Source of the DNA: Alteromonas abrolhosensis
Lineage (GTDB): Bacteria > Pseudomonadota > Gammaproteobacteria > Enterobacterales > Alteromonadaceae
Reading direction: 5' to 3'
Length of the DNA: 64,000 bases
Assembly (NCBI RefSeq): GCF_001953635.1
Contig: NZ_MEJH01000015.1
Coordinates: 1 to 64,000 of the forward strand
Shown here: in pieces, positions 1-9,739 of the stretch
Layout of the letters: every line of letters begins with the position of its first letter
Numbering within the stretch: the first letter of the stretch is position 1
Program-made: the position numbers and the translations under genes
The notes under the pieces: generated by a model
Seen by the model: only the letters and a program-made list of their open reading frames with translations
Told to the model about the DNA's origin: nothing
Databases searched by the model: none

Positions 1-199
1 TGAGTACATGCAGTTTAAATTCAAAGGTGTAAGGCAATTGCTTATGGATAAAACTATCAAAGCCGTTGATGCGATAGACTTGAGACCAGTAACGAATAAG
101 GTTAGGTCGTACTTTAAACTTTCTACCTAAGGCTCCTGAACTCTCTTCTTGCGCTAGTCGCGCTAGCTTTAACTTAAATGCTCTGTGATGTTTTGACAT
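1..199 (-). CDS. IS3-family transposase OrfA, N-terminal part (runs off window)
   Basis: The ATG is at 199 and the frame is open to the window edge, giving 66 residues that begin MSKHHRAFKLKLARLAQ. Basic residues followed by the pattern GRKFKVRPNLIRYWSQVYR match the first helix-turn-helix of IS3-family OrfA proteins, which bind the element's ends; the catalytic DDE part is normally made by a -1 frameshift into orfB, outside this window. The frame is intact as far as visible, so the element may be complete. Confidence 0.65.
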   Translation of the reverse strand, partial: MSKHHRAFKLKLARLAQEESSGALGRKFKVRPNLIRYWSQVYRINGFDSFIHKQLPYTFEFKLHVL

Positions 200-242
200 A
201 AAAAGACCCCCAGTAATTGGATAGTCCAACTATTGGGGGTCA
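1..242 (-). mobile_element. IS3-family insertion sequence, 5' end only
   Basis: On the minus strand the sequence starts at 242 with TGACCCCCAATAGTTGGAC, which looks like an IS3-family (IS150-group) terminal inverted repeat, and about 40 bases later enters an orfA-type transposase gene. The rest of the element lies left of the window, so neither the other end nor a target duplication can be checked. The repeat also pairs with GACCCCCAGTAATTGGA at 205-221 to form a hairpin upstream of orfA. Family assignment is from recognition of the orfA protein and the TGA-starting end. Confidence 0.7.
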
Positions 243-278
243 CTTCATTAGCGGCCTTTTTTCTTATTTAGCAAAACG

Positions 279-3200
279 TTATGAACGTTTCATGCGTCTA
301 CGTAGGTAAACTGCTGGAGCTAGTAACAATGCAATCCAGCCCATTGAACCACCACCTGATGTATCGTTAACACGAATTGTCACGGTTTCTGTTGTAGTGT
401 CAATGCCGTCAGTTGCAGTTACTTCTACTGTTACTTGCTTCGCCTGTTCATGACTTGGCGCAGTACCAGTAATTGAAGATGTTTGCATACCATTTACGGT
501 AATGGTTACATCGTCGCCGTCAGCATCAGTTGCTGTTGCAGTTACAGTGTAAGATGCACCCTCATCTACACTTGTTGGTGCAGAGATCGAGATTATTGGC
601 GCGTCTTGTACACCCGCAACCGCGACGGTTACTGTACCTTCACCAACAATTTCACCTTCAACTGGCTCTTCGTTTTCATCAGTTGTGCCTTCTACACGCA
701 CTGTGTATGTGAATGAATCTTCACCGAAGAAGTCAGTATTAGGTGCGTAGGTTACTGTACCATCGTCATTCACTGTTACTGTGCCATTTGCAGGCTCAGT
801 AGTTACTACAACTGTCGATGGGTCTATTTCATCTTTTGCAATTGTGATTGGCGTGAACGTGCGGAACTCACCAGATAGAGAGTCCATCGTGAATTTATTG
901 ATGATAGTGCTGTCCATTTCGTTAGCAAGAATGTTAGCCGTTACCGACGCATCTTCGTTAACTGTCAACATGTCATCCATATATTCGCTTGATGGAATTA
1001 CCGTACCAGCGTAGCTGATAGTTACTTCATCACCTGCGTTTGCAGTAAGAACAAACTCATCACCTTCTACTGGAAGCGTACCTTGTAGGCCTGCAGATGT
1101 AAGTGACGCGAACGTAGTACCTACGCTACCAGAAACGTTTTCAGCACCAACTACAGTGGCGTAAACAGGCGAGTCCATTGGGCCGTAAACGTAGTTTACG
1201 TTACCTGTTTCATACTCAAACCATAGCTGGAAGTTAAAGCTTGTACCTTCTTCGTTCCAAATCTGCGCGTTTTCCCACTCAACAACAAAGTGACCTGTAG
1301 TTAGGCTAACAGCATAAACGTTACCTGTTCCAGCGCCGCCACCTGCTAGATCGAAATCTGTCCAGTAAGGTGCTACAACGTTGTTAGGCTCGCTTAGGCT
1401 TGGTAATACTTCAGCAAACGGTGTTGTAATATTGCCTGAGCTAGTACCAAGAGATACAAAACCATTAGATGAAATCTGCATGGTCGTGTATTCGCTACCT
1501 AGATAGGTAATAGTGCGTGGTAGGCTAACTTCAATTGATGCATCGTCACAAGAACCAGAACACTCTAGAGGTGTAACACCAATCGCTGACATTGGAAGGT
1601 AACGACCTAAACCAAAGCCTTCTAGCATGTCACCGATAGACGTATCTGGATTCATTGAGAATGATGCCGTATTTAGCGCGCCTTCCCAGTAAACTGTACC
1701 AGATTCTGCGTCATAGCTGATTGGCTCTTGGTTACCATTCTTAACAGCAGAAATTGTAGAAGGATTGATTGCATACTTATGGTCGATTTCACCTGTGATG
1801 CTGATCATGCCTGTAACGTCAGTGTTTGTTGCAAACGCTTCAGTTACTACCAATTCACCTTCAGCCGCAACTTGAGTGCTCACATCACTGTCAAACAATG
1901 ATGGTTCGTCACTGCTAATAGGGTAAATTGCTACTGGAATGAAATAGTCAGTAGTTGTGTCGTCAGTATCAGCCCAGTTAATACCACCGAACGACCATGA
2001 ACCTGTAGATGCTGTCGTTACGTCTACCGCAACCATTATCTCAGCAGATGCTCCAGCTGGAAGCGTTGCCATTTGTGGCGTAACTGTCGCAGAGATAGCT
2101 GGGTCGTTAAACATAGCTGTGGCATCAACAGTAACTTCTTCATCGCTAGTATTTGTTACAGTGATAGACATTTCACAGTTCAAATAGCAGTTACCGTCAA
2201 CCAAACTTAAGTCGCTATACGTAAGCTCAACTGTAGTTGCACGAGGTAGATCTAAACGACCCGCACCCATGTCAAAGTTGTCTGCTGGAGTAGACGCGTC
2301 TTCTTTCAAAATATCGCGAATTGAAGAAGTAACAAGTGCACTCTTAATTTGTTGTGCAGTCCAATCAGGATGCATTTGTTTAAGAAGTGCAGCTGCACCA
2401 GCAACGTGAGGCGACGCCATTGAAGTACCGTTCTTAAACGAGAAGTTCTGGCCTTCGTGTCCAGGTGCATCTGGTGATTCACCAGAGAAGATACGAGTAC
2501 CCGGAGCGGCAATGTTAGGCTTAAGGAACGTTGGATCGCCATTAGGACCACGAGAGCTGCTTTCGTTCATGATGTCAGCAAGGCTGTCTGAAACAACACG
2601 AACAATATCGCTGCCAATAGTTACATTTAGCGATTCATCTGTTGCTTCTGCAAGGCTAGCTAGCGCTTGACCTGGCGTTGCAGGTAGCATTAGTGAAGGA
2701 ATAGTTTGTGCTTCACTTAGTCCGCCCATCAAGATTGGTGCTTCACCGCGTCCATCAACGTTGTGAATAAGTACCGCTTGTGCGCCCGCCGCTTCAGCAT
2801 TTTCAATTTTGGTCACGAAACCACATGTGCCACGGCTGATAAGTGCGATAGCACCTTCAAATGCACCTGCAGCAAATGGCTCACAGCCTTCAACGTTTGA
2901 AGGATCAAGTTCACCAGCATAAACAACAGGCGCTGTAATTGGGCTGTCAAATACAATAGCAGGGTTACCTACCGAGTATAGAGCAGGAATAGAGCCAATT
3001 GTCGTATCGCCTTCAATCGTTACTTCGTTAGCAAACAATCGACCTGTTGTCGTATTGGCAACAGTAATTACGTCTTCTGAACAGCCTGGGCAGCCAATTG
3101 TTCCAGCACCTGGGCCATCGTTACCTGCTGCAAATACTGTAACCACACCCGCATCGTGCATTGCTTCAAGTACATCTTCATAAATAGAACCGTTCGGGTT

Positions 3201-4250
3201 GCCGCCAGCGCCGCCGCCCCAAGAGTTATTTACGATATCAGCACCGTCTGTAAGCGCAGCTTCAAGCATTGAAAGCAACATTGAAGACGCACCGCTTGAA
3301 GAAGCAGGGTTAGCTGGAGTGGCATAAAGGCCTTTATAAACCATTAGGTAAGCTGCTGGCGCAACACCTGAGATTTCAGCTTCTGCACCATCGCGCTCAG
3401 CCATTACACCGTAATTACCAACAGCAGTACCGGCAACGTGAGTACCGTGACCGTTAAAACCTAGTGGGCTTTCATATTCTTCTTCTACAACTGAGAAGCC
3501 TTCTACGATATCGGCTGCACGAGCTACGATAAGTTTGTTGTTACAAAAATCAGGAACTTCTGAACAGTAGTCATCAGTAGGAAGCGTTTCAGCATCTGGG
3601 GCTGTGAAGTTTTCACCACTGAATAGCGGGTTTTCTGGGCGAATACCGCTATCAATAATCGCAACTTTTACACCTGCGCCTGCACTTTCTTTACCACCAA
3701 GCTGTTCCCACGTTTGCACTGCACCGATAAGGTCCAAGCTCGCATCCATTTGGGCGTGATGAATAAGATCAGGGTACACAGCTTTTACAGTTGAAAGACT
3801 GGATAACTTATCAAGTGCACTTTTTGAGATGATACCCGCAAAGCCGTTGAAAGCCGCAGTATAAGACATGTCAGCTTTGAATGACTTGTCGAAAGACTTG
3901 ATAGATTGAATAACCGACTGCTGTTGTGCTTCAAGGAAAGATTGATATTCCTTAGCTGCGTTAGATTTAAAGTTTACTTTTTGACCCTTGTGAGCCGCCA
4001 TGCTGCTTACATTTGGGTTAACAGCGCTGAATTGCGCCATGGGTACATCGGTTAGCTGAACGATAACGCGTACACTATCATTGTTGGCTTGAATCGAGTT
4101 AGCAAGAATGTTCTTCTTGTCGAATGACGCCTCAATGGCATTGCGCTGTTCTACGCTATGGCCAGAAATCTGATTTGAAATTGCAAATGCACCGAAGGCA
4201 GAACCTGCTAGCGCCGTAGCAACAACTGTACTAAGGATTGTTTTTTTCAT
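279..4250 (-). CDS. Secreted S8 (subtilisin-like) serine protease with GlyGly-CTERM tail
   Basis: A 1323-residue exported protease. The ATG at 4250 is chosen because a classical signal peptide (MKKTILSTVVATALAGSAFG) follows it and GAGAA lies just upstream; the frame stays open 21 codons further but that extension would bury the signal. An I9-type propeptide occupies roughly residues 37-175. The S8 domain has the triad Asp200 (IIDSG), His268 (GHGTHVAG) and Ser610 (NGTSMASPHVAG), with a PA-like insert at about 440-540. Beta-rich Ig/cadherin-like repeats with many DGDD-type acidic turns follow. The C-terminus is GGGSMGWIALLLAP, a short hydrophobic helix and RRRMKRS, the GlyGly-CTERM signal processed by rhombosortase, implying cell-surface delivery before release. 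The gene ends 36 bases from an IS end. Substrate is not predictable. Confidence 0.93.
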   Translation of the reverse strand: MKKTILSTVVATALAGSAFGAFAISNQISGHSVEQRNAIEASFDKKNILANSIQANNDSVRVIVQLTDVPMAQFSAVNPNVSSMAAHKGQKVNFKSNAAKEYQSFLEAQQQSVIQSIKSFDKSFKADMSYTAAFNGFAGIISKSALDKLSSLSTVKAVYPDLIHHAQMDASLDLIGAVQTWEQLGGKESAGAGVKVAIIDSGIRPENPLFSGENFTAPDAETLPTDDYCSEVPDFCNNKLIVARAADIVEGFSVVEEEYESPLGFNGHGTHVAGTAVGNYGVMAERDGAEAEISGVAPAAYLMVYKGLYATPANPASSSGASSMLLSMLEAALTDGADIVNNSWGGGAGGNPNGSIYEDVLEAMHDAGVVTVFAAGNDGPGAGTIGCPGCSEDVITVANTTTGRLFANEVTIEGDTTIGSIPALYSVGNPAIVFDSPITAPVVYAGELDPSNVEGCEPFAAGAFEGAIALISRGTCGFVTKIENAEAAGAQAVLIHNVDGRGEAPILMGGLSEAQTIPSLMLPATPGQALASLAEATDESLNVTIGSDIVRVVSDSLADIMNESSSRGPNGDPTFLKPNIAAPGTRIFSGESPDAPGHEGQNFSFKNGTSMASPHVAGAAALLKQMHPDWTAQQIKSALVTSSIRDILKEDASTPADNFDMGAGRLDLPRATTVELTYSDLSLVDGNCYLNCEMSITVTNTSDEEVTVDATAMFNDPAISATVTPQMATLPAGASAEIMVAVDVTTASTGSWSFGGINWADTDDTTTDYFIPVAIYPISSDEPSLFDSDVSTQVAAEGELVVTEAFATNTDVTGMISITGEIDHKYAINPSTISAVKNGNQEPISYDAESGTVYWEGALNTASFSMNPDTSIGDMLEGFGLGRYLPMSAIGVTPLECSGSCDDASIEVSLPRTITYLGSEYTTMQISSNGFVSLGTSSGNITTPFAEVLPSLSEPNNVVAPYWTDFDLAGGGAGTGNVYAVSLTTGHFVVEWENAQIWNEEGTSFNFQLWFEYETGNVNYVYGPMDSPVYATVVGAENVSGSVGTTFASLTSAGLQGTLPVEGDEFVLTANAGDEVTISYAGTVIPSSEYMDDMLTVNEDASVTANILANEMDSTIINKFTMDSLSGEFRTFTPITIAKDEIDPSTVVVTTEPANGTVTVNDDGTVTYAPNTDFFGEDSFTYTVRVEGTTDENEEPVEGEIVGEGTVTVAVAGVQDAPIISISAPTSVDEGASYTVTATATDADGDDVTITVNGMQTSSITGTAPSHEQAKQVTVEVTATDGIDTTTETVTIRVNDTSGGGSMGWIALLLAPAVYLRRRMKRS

Positions 4251-4751
4251 AATTATTCTCGTGTGAATAGTTCCCTGGAGCCCAACGATTTTTTTGTTTG
4301 CTTTAAAGGTCATTCGCCTTTTTTTAAATGCAACTTATCGTTGTGACTATCTATTACTAGCACACTTTTATTCCTTTTGTAACGAGTGTTTCTGCAATAC
4401 ACAATTTACACATTTTGTTACATTTACAGTCAAATATGCGTTGCCTACCTAACTTCTTTTTTTATTTGCAATTTCTTGTGAATACATACAAGAAGCGTTG
4501 CCGTCTAAAATAAAAGTAACCATATTTAAATGGGTGATGGAGAAATGAATGTCCTACGTGATTTTCATATTTTTTACATGAACTTTACGTTTTTAGGACG
4601 AATATCCTTTTCAATTCGACTAATTGAGTATGGCTATTTCACCCATCGAAAAAAACGCCCACGAATAAGTAGGACACTCCTGCATTTTCTCAACTAGCAT
4701 AATGTAATCTCTATAAGTCGCTATTAACCCTCATATTTAAGGGGATCAAAC
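4251..4751. other. Intergenic region between divergent protease and bkd operon
   Basis: These 500 AT-rich bases must hold the divergent promoters of the protease gene and the bkd operon. GTCCTAC near 4550 and GTAGGAC near 4671 are far-apart complementary halves, which may be chance. No gene or strong hairpin was seen, and I could not place -35/-10 boxes with confidence. Confidence 0.5.
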
Positions 4752-5939
4752 GTGAAAGACAGAAATCATTTGGCCGAAGTAAAAACAACAAATAAGGTCG
4801 AAATTATTACTAAAGGGGTTGTTGACATCCCAATGCTGCAAATCCTTTCTGCCGAAGGTGAACTCATTGAAAAAGCAGTTGAACCTGACCTCAGCAAGGA
4901 AGAAGCATTAAAAATATTTAATACCATGCATTACATTCGGGTATTGGATGAACGTATGGTGGGTGCACAGCGTCAAGGTCGTATTAGTTTTTACTTGGCA
5001 AGCACAGGTGAAGAAGCGGCTTCAGTTGCAAGTGCTGCAGCACTATCAGACGACGACATGATCATGTCTCAGTACCGTGAGCAAGGCGCATTAGCGTACC
5101 GCGGATACACCACAGAACAATTCATGAACCAAATGTTTAGCAATAAAGACGACCCGAACAAAGGACGTCAAATGCCTATCCATTATGGTGACAAACCACT
5201 TAACTTCATGACGATATCTTCACCACTAGGCACACAGATCCCTCAAGCATCTGGATATGCCTATGGCCAAAAAATGTCGGGTAAAGATGTGGTTACTATC
5301 TGTTACTTCGGTGAAGGTGCAGCCTCAGAAGGGGACTTCCACGCAGGGCTAAATATGGCCGCTGTACTAAACTGCCCGGTAATCTTCTTTTGCCGAAATA
5401 ATGGCTACGCCATTTCAACACCAGCAGAAGAGCAATTCGCGGGTGACGGCATTGCGTCTCGTGGCTTAGGTTACGGTATTAAAACCATCCGAGTTGACGG
5501 CAACGATGTGCTAGCTATTTATGCTGCTACCAAAGAAGCCCGTCGTATTGCCATTGAAGAAAAATGTCCTGTGCTTATTGAAGCGATGACTTATCGCTTA
5601 GCGGCACACTCTACATCAGACGACCCAACAGGTTATCGCTCTCGTGAAGAAGAAGATAAATGGCGTGCAAAAGACCCTATCGCTCGTATGGCGAAATGGT
5701 TAGAAAGCAAAGGCTGGTTCGACGAAGCTGAGAACCAAAAGCGCGTTGATAAAGCAAGACAAGATGTATTAGCAGCTATGAAGAGTTGTGAAAAAACAGA
5801 CGTATGTGCCATTGAAGATATTGTTGAAGATGTTTACGACACACCACCATGGCATCTAAAAGAACAACTTAATGAATTGAAAGCGCATATCAAAAAGTAC
5901 CCGAAGATGTACCCTAAAACAGCAGGGAGAGTAAAATAA
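4752..5939 (+). CDS. bkdA1: Branched-chain 2-oxoacid dehydrogenase E1 alpha subunit
   Basis: 395 residues. With E1 beta it decarboxylates the 2-oxoacids of Val, Leu and Ile on thiamine diphosphate and passes the acyl group to E2. The ThDP motif is visible at about residues 185-217 ([13 protein letters not shown] ... NNGYAIST). The preserved phosphorylation-loop-like sequence [16 protein letters not shown] is typical of BCKDH rather than pyruvate dehydrogenase alpha chains. The start is GTG at 4752 preceded by AGGGG. The stop overlaps the next start (TAATG), so the two E1 subunits are translationally coupled. First gene of a three-gene operon. Confidence 0.92.
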   Translation: MKDRNHLAEVKTTNKVEIITKGVVDIPMLQILSAEGELIEKAVEPDLSKEEALKIFNTMHYIRVLDERMVGAQRQGRISFYLASTGEEAASVASAAALSDDDMIMSQYREQGALAYRGYTTEQFMNQMFSNKDDPNKGRQMPIHYGDKPLNFMTISSPLGTQIPQASGYAYGQKMSGKDVVTICYFGEGAASEGDFHAGLNMAAVLNCPVIFFCRNNGYAISTPAEEQFAGDGIASRGLGYGIKTIRVDGNDVLAIYAATKEARRIAIEEKCPVLIEAMTYRLAAHSTSDDPTGYRSREEEDKWRAKDPIARMAKWLESKGWFDEAENQKRVDKARQDVLAAMKSCEKTDVCAIEDIVEDVYDTPPWHLKEQLNELKAHIKKYPKMYPKTAGRVK

Positions 5940-6916
5940 TGGCTAAGATGAATCTACTTCAAGCGATTAATAATGCACTCATCACAGCCATGACCGAAGA
6001 TGAAAAAGTAATGGTCTTTGGCGAAGACGTTGGCCATTTTGGTGGCGTATTCCGTGCGACCAGCCATCTTCAGGAAAAATTCGGCAAAGCACGTTGCTTT
6101 AACACGCCGCTTACTGAACAAGGCATTATCGGCTTCGCAAACGGATTGGCATCACAGGGCTCTGTACCTGTTGCTGAAATTCAATTCGGTGATTACATTT
6201 TCCCTGCGTTTGACCAAATCGTGAATGAGACGGCTAAATGGCGCTATCGTTCAGGCGGTCAGTTCGACGTTGGTACGCTAACAATTCGTACACCTTATGG
6301 CGGCGGTATTGCCGGCGGCCACTATCACAGTCAATCACCAGAAGCATTTTTCGCTCACTGCCCTGGATTAAAGATTGTTATTCCTCGTGACCCTTATCAG
6401 GCGAAAGGTTTGTTGCTTGCGTCAATTCGCGATAAAAACCCCGTATTGTTTATGGAGCCTAAACGTCTTTACCGTGCTTCTGTATCGGACGTGCCAGAGG
6501 AAGATTACGAGTTGCCGCTAGGTAAAGCGGATATTGTTCAAGAGGGTAGCGATATTACCTTACTTGGATGGGGCGCCCAGATAGAAATACTGCAAAAAGC
6601 AGCAGAAATGGCCCTTGAAGATGGTGTGTCATGCGAAATCATCGATTTGCGCAGCATATTACCGTGGGATGTAGAAACCGTTATGCAATCTGTTATGAAA
6701 ACAGGTCGCCTATTGATAAACCACGAAGCACCGCTAACGGGTGGCTTTGCGAGTGAAATTGCGGCAAGCATTCAGGAACGTTGTTTCTTATACCTAGAAG
6801 CGCCTATTGCAAGAGTATGTGGCTTAGATACGCCATACCCATTGGCACATGAAAAAGAATATATGCCAGATGAAACAAAGACGTACGAAGCCATAAAACG
6901 TACGCTTCACTACTAA
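5939..6916 (+). CDS. bkdA2: Branched-chain 2-oxoacid dehydrogenase E1 beta subunit
   Basis: 325 residues, normal length for a transketolase-type E1 beta chain. Recognisable blocks are [16 protein letters not shown] near the N-terminus, [34 protein letters not shown] in the middle and the C-terminal transketolase domain. It forms the alpha2beta2 E1 heterotetramer with the upstream gene and supplies part of the ThDP pocket. The ATG overlaps the upstream stop by one base; the downstream E2 gene begins 16 bases after the stop. Confidence 0.93.
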   Translation: MAKMNLLQAINNALITAMTEDEKVMVFGEDVGHFGGVFRATSHLQEKFGKARCFNTPLTEQGIIGFANGLASQGSVPVAEIQFGDYIFPAFDQIVNETAKWRYRSGGQFDVGTLTIRTPYGGGIAGGHYHSQSPEAFFAHCPGLKIVIPRDPYQAKGLLLASIRDKNPVLFMEPKRLYRASVSDVPEEDYELPLGKADIVQEGSDITLLGWGAQIEILQKAAEMALEDGVSCEIIDLRSILPWDVETVMQSVMKTGRLLINHEAPLTGGFASEIAASIQERCFLYLEAPIARVCGLDTPYPLAHEKEYMPDETKTYEAIKRTLHY

Positions 6917-6932
6917 ACCGGGGGACGATGAA

Positions 6933-8630
6933 ATGACTATTGAATTTATCTTACCGGACATTGGTGAAGGTATTGTTGAATGTGAACTTCTGGAGTGGTT
7001 AGTCTCTGAAGGCGAACACATAGAAGAAGATCAGCCCGTCGCGGAAGTAATGACCGACAAGGCTACAGTGCAAATTCCTGCAATGCATGCGGGTGTGGTT
7101 AATAAACTGCATTACGCGGTAGGCGATATCGCTAAAGTGCATGCACCGTTATTTTCTATGACGCCAGATGATGCCGACGCTAACTCAGATACTCAAGAAG
7201 ACGCGCAAGCGGAAGTAAAAGATAATGCGGCTGAAACAGCGACAGCGAATGTCAGTGCTTCTTCAAGCGCTTCAAACGGCAAACACATTGAAGACTTTAT
7301 TCTACCAGATATTGGTGAGGGTATAGTTGAATGTGAGATTGTGAAATGGAACGTAGCTGAAGGCGATGAAATAGAAGAAGACCAAGCCGTTGTAGAAGTG
7401 ATGACCGATAAAGCAGTGGTAGAAATACCTGCTAAAAACGCGGGCACAGTGCATCGTCTTTATTACGCGCAAGGTGATATAGCAAAAGTGCATAGCGCAT
7501 TATTCGCACTAGAAGTTGTCGGCGAAGCCTCGGCGACTAACAGCACAGATGACGCTTCACCATCGTCAGATACCGGTTCATCAAACGTTGCTTCACAAAG
7601 CTCAGTGCAAACGCAAACAACCGGTTTAAGCCAGCAATCAATGCAAGTGGCACCGTCAAAGTTCAGCGACGGCGAGTACGAGCCACCGATTGCTATAGAA
7701 GGTAAAGTGTTGGCAAGCCCCGCGGTAAGGCGCGTTGCGAGAGAAAAGAATATTGACCTTTCTTCGGTGAAAGGCTCGGGTAAAAAGGGGCGAATTCTTA
7801 AGTCTGACGTGCTGAATTTACAACAGCCTAGCGTTGGTAGTTCAACTCAAAGTGCACCGTCTTCTTCAAGCTCATCTACGTCACAAAAAGGCGATTCGAG
7901 TAGTGTAAACACTGTAGTTAAAGGCAGCGTTAGAACGGAAAAAGTACGCGGTATTCAGGCCGCTATGGCGAAGCAAATGTCGGCTTCGGTCTATACTATC
8001 CCTCACTTCACAGTAAGTGACGAGTTGGTAATGGACAACTTGATGTCACTACGCAAGCTGCTTAAACCTGAATTTGAAGCGAAAAACGTAAAACTCAGCT
8101 TTATGCCGTTTTTCGTTAAAGCAATGTCATTGGCACTTAATGAGTTCCCTGTAGTTAACAGTCAGCTTAACGAGGACGCCACTGAGATAAGCTACTTCGC
8201 AGACCATAATATTGGTTTTGCAGTTGACTCTAAAATTGGTTTGCTTGTACCGAATATTAAGCGCGTACAAGACCTCTCGCTTTTAGATATTGCTGTTCAA
8301 ATGCAGGATATTATCGAACAAGCCAGAGCAGGACGCGTGGCTGGCGAGCACCTTAAAGGCGGTACGATTAGTATCTCTAATATTGGTGCGATAGGCGGTA
8401 TTACCGCAACGCCAGTAATCAATAAGCCAGAAGCTGCCATTGTTGCTCTTGGTAAAACGCAGAAACTTCCGCGCTTTGACGACGAAGGGAATGTTAGCGC
8501 GCAAAATATCATGGCGGTTAATTGGTCTGGTGACCACCGTATTATTGATGGTGCGACTATGGTGCGATTCAATAATCTATGGATGAGTTACCTAACTCAG
8601 CCAGAAAAAATGTTGATGCATCTTAAGTGA
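6933..8630 (+). CDS. bkdB: Dihydrolipoyl acyltransferase (E2) of branched-chain 2-oxoacid dehydrogenase
   Basis: 565 residues: two lipoyl domains with lipoylation lysines K43 and K160, each in a DKA context inside VMTDKA; a peripheral-subunit-binding domain at about 248-285 (ASPAVRRVAREKNID); and the catalytic domain with the active-site pair His535 and Asp539 in GDHRIIDG. Ser/Gln/Thr-rich flexible linkers join the domains. The ribosome site GGGGGA is 7 bases before the ATG. Two lipoyl domains is more than the single one common in bacterial bkd E2. No lipoamide dehydrogenase (E3) follows; the operon ends at a strong terminator, so E3 must be shared from elsewhere. Confidence 0.92.
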   Translation: MTIEFILPDIGEGIVECELLEWLVSEGEHIEEDQPVAEVMTDKATVQIPAMHAGVVNKLHYAVGDIAKVHAPLFSMTPDDADANSDTQEDAQAEVKDNAAETATANVSASSSASNGKHIEDFILPDIGEGIVECEIVKWNVAEGDEIEEDQAVVEVMTDKAVVEIPAKNAGTVHRLYYAQGDIAKVHSALFALEVVGEASATNSTDDASPSSDTGSSNVASQSSVQTQTTGLSQQSMQVAPSKFSDGEYEPPIAIEGKVLASPAVRRVAREKNIDLSSVKGSGKKGRILKSDVLNLQQPSVGSSTQSAPSSSSSSTSQKGDSSSVNTVVKGSVRTEKVRGIQAAMAKQMSASVYTIPHFTVSDELVMDNLMSLRKLLKPEFEAKNVKLSFMPFFVKAMSLALNEFPVVNSQLNEDATEISYFADHNIGFAVDSKIGLLVPNIKRVQDLSLLDIAVQMQDIIEQARAGRVAGEHLKGGTISISNIGAIGGITATPVINKPEAAIVALGKTQKLPRFDDEGNVSAQNIMAVNWSGDHRIIDGATMVRFNNLWMSYLTQPEKMLMHLK

Positions 8631-8671
8631 TATCATTCAAAGCAATTTGATTTGCAGTAGCAATATTTTAA

Positions 8672-8703
8672 AAGGGCCAATAGCAAAACTATTGGCCCTT
8701 TTT
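8672..8703 (+). terminator. Rho-independent terminator of the bkd operon
   Basis: Perfect stem AAGGGCCAATAG / CTATTGGCCCTT with a 5-base loop and a T run, 41 bases after the E2 stop codon. Confidence 0.93.
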
Positions 8704-8776
8704 GTTTTGTATACCTCAAAGCGCGTTGACGTTATTATAGAGCACTATAAACAAACGAAAATTTTACTGAGGTTTT

Positions 8777-9655
8777 GTGCTTAGTTATCAACATGCCTTT
8801 CATGCGGGCAACCACGCTGATGTCATCAAACATCTTTGTTGGATTGGCGTTATCAACGCATTAAAGAAAAAAGATAAACCTTTTACGCTTTTCGACACCC
8901 ACGCAGGCGCGGGCGCGTACGATCTAACCGACGCCATGTCATCAAAAAATAAAGAATATGAGACGGGTATTTCTCGTTTGCTTTTAGATGATAAAGGCGT
9001 TCAGGACTTGCCAAATTTGTTGGCCGACTATCTATCGTTGTGCGAACCATTTTTAGCGCAGCAGCAATATCCGGGCTCGCCTGCAATAAGCGCAAGAGCG
9101 AAAAGGGATGGTGATAACTTACACCTAATGGAACTTCATCCTGCGGAATTCGATAAACTAGACAACAACGTGTACCGTTTACGCACCCGTAATAGCCACG
9201 TACATAAACGAGACGGATATGAAGGTCTTCGCGCACTCACGCCACCTAAACCCAATCGCGGTGCTATTTTAATCGACCCTCCTTATGAGCGCGTGAATGA
9301 ATATAGCGACCTTGTTAAGGGTGTGGAACAGGTATTTCAACGCTGGCAGCAGGCACAAATCGTAGTGTGGTATCCACTATTGTCAGAGAGGGCTGGCGCC
9401 AAAAGTGGTGCAAGTGAAGCTATGTGCGAGAAGCTTGCAGCATTAGGTAAACCCTGTTTTAAAGCAGAAATACATGTGGCAGAAAATACCCCAGATGCTG
9501 GAATGTATGGTTCTGGCGTATTCGTGTTAAACCCGCCTTGGCAATTAGATGCTAATTTAGAGAGCGCGCTAGAAAGCGTTGTTGATATGTTAGGTGCCGA
9601 TGAAACGGGTTATCACGCTACAGCGCATGTTTCTTGGATAAACGAAGATAATTGA
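8777..9655 (+). CDS. rlmJ: 23S rRNA (adenine-2030-N6)-methyltransferase RlmJ
   Basis: 292 residues. RlmJ makes the m6A at position 2030 of 23S rRNA using S-adenosylmethionine. The N-terminus MLSYQHAFHAGNHADVIKH is diagnostic, and the catalytic DPPY is seen in AILIDPPYER. The start is GTG at 8777 with TGAGG just upstream; starting there restores the usual family N-terminus. Single gene after the bkd terminator, with its own short upstream region. Confidence 0.93.
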   Translation: MLSYQHAFHAGNHADVIKHLCWIGVINALKKKDKPFTLFDTHAGAGAYDLTDAMSSKNKEYETGISRLLLDDKGVQDLPNLLADYLSLCEPFLAQQQYPGSPAISARAKRDGDNLHLMELHPAEFDKLDNNVYRLRTRNSHVHKRDGYEGLRALTPPKPNRGAILIDPPYERVNEYSDLVKGVEQVFQRWQQAQIVVWYPLLSERAGAKSGASEAMCEKLAALGKPCFKAEIHVAENTPDAGMYGSGVFVLNPPWQLDANLESALESVVDMLGADETGYHATAHVSWINEDN

Positions 9656-9739
9656 TTGCTGTGCAGTTTAACAATGGTAAGCGTATCGCTGCTGATTAAT
9701 CTGTTTCAAAAAGTCACTAAAAGTGTGAAGTAAAAAAAT

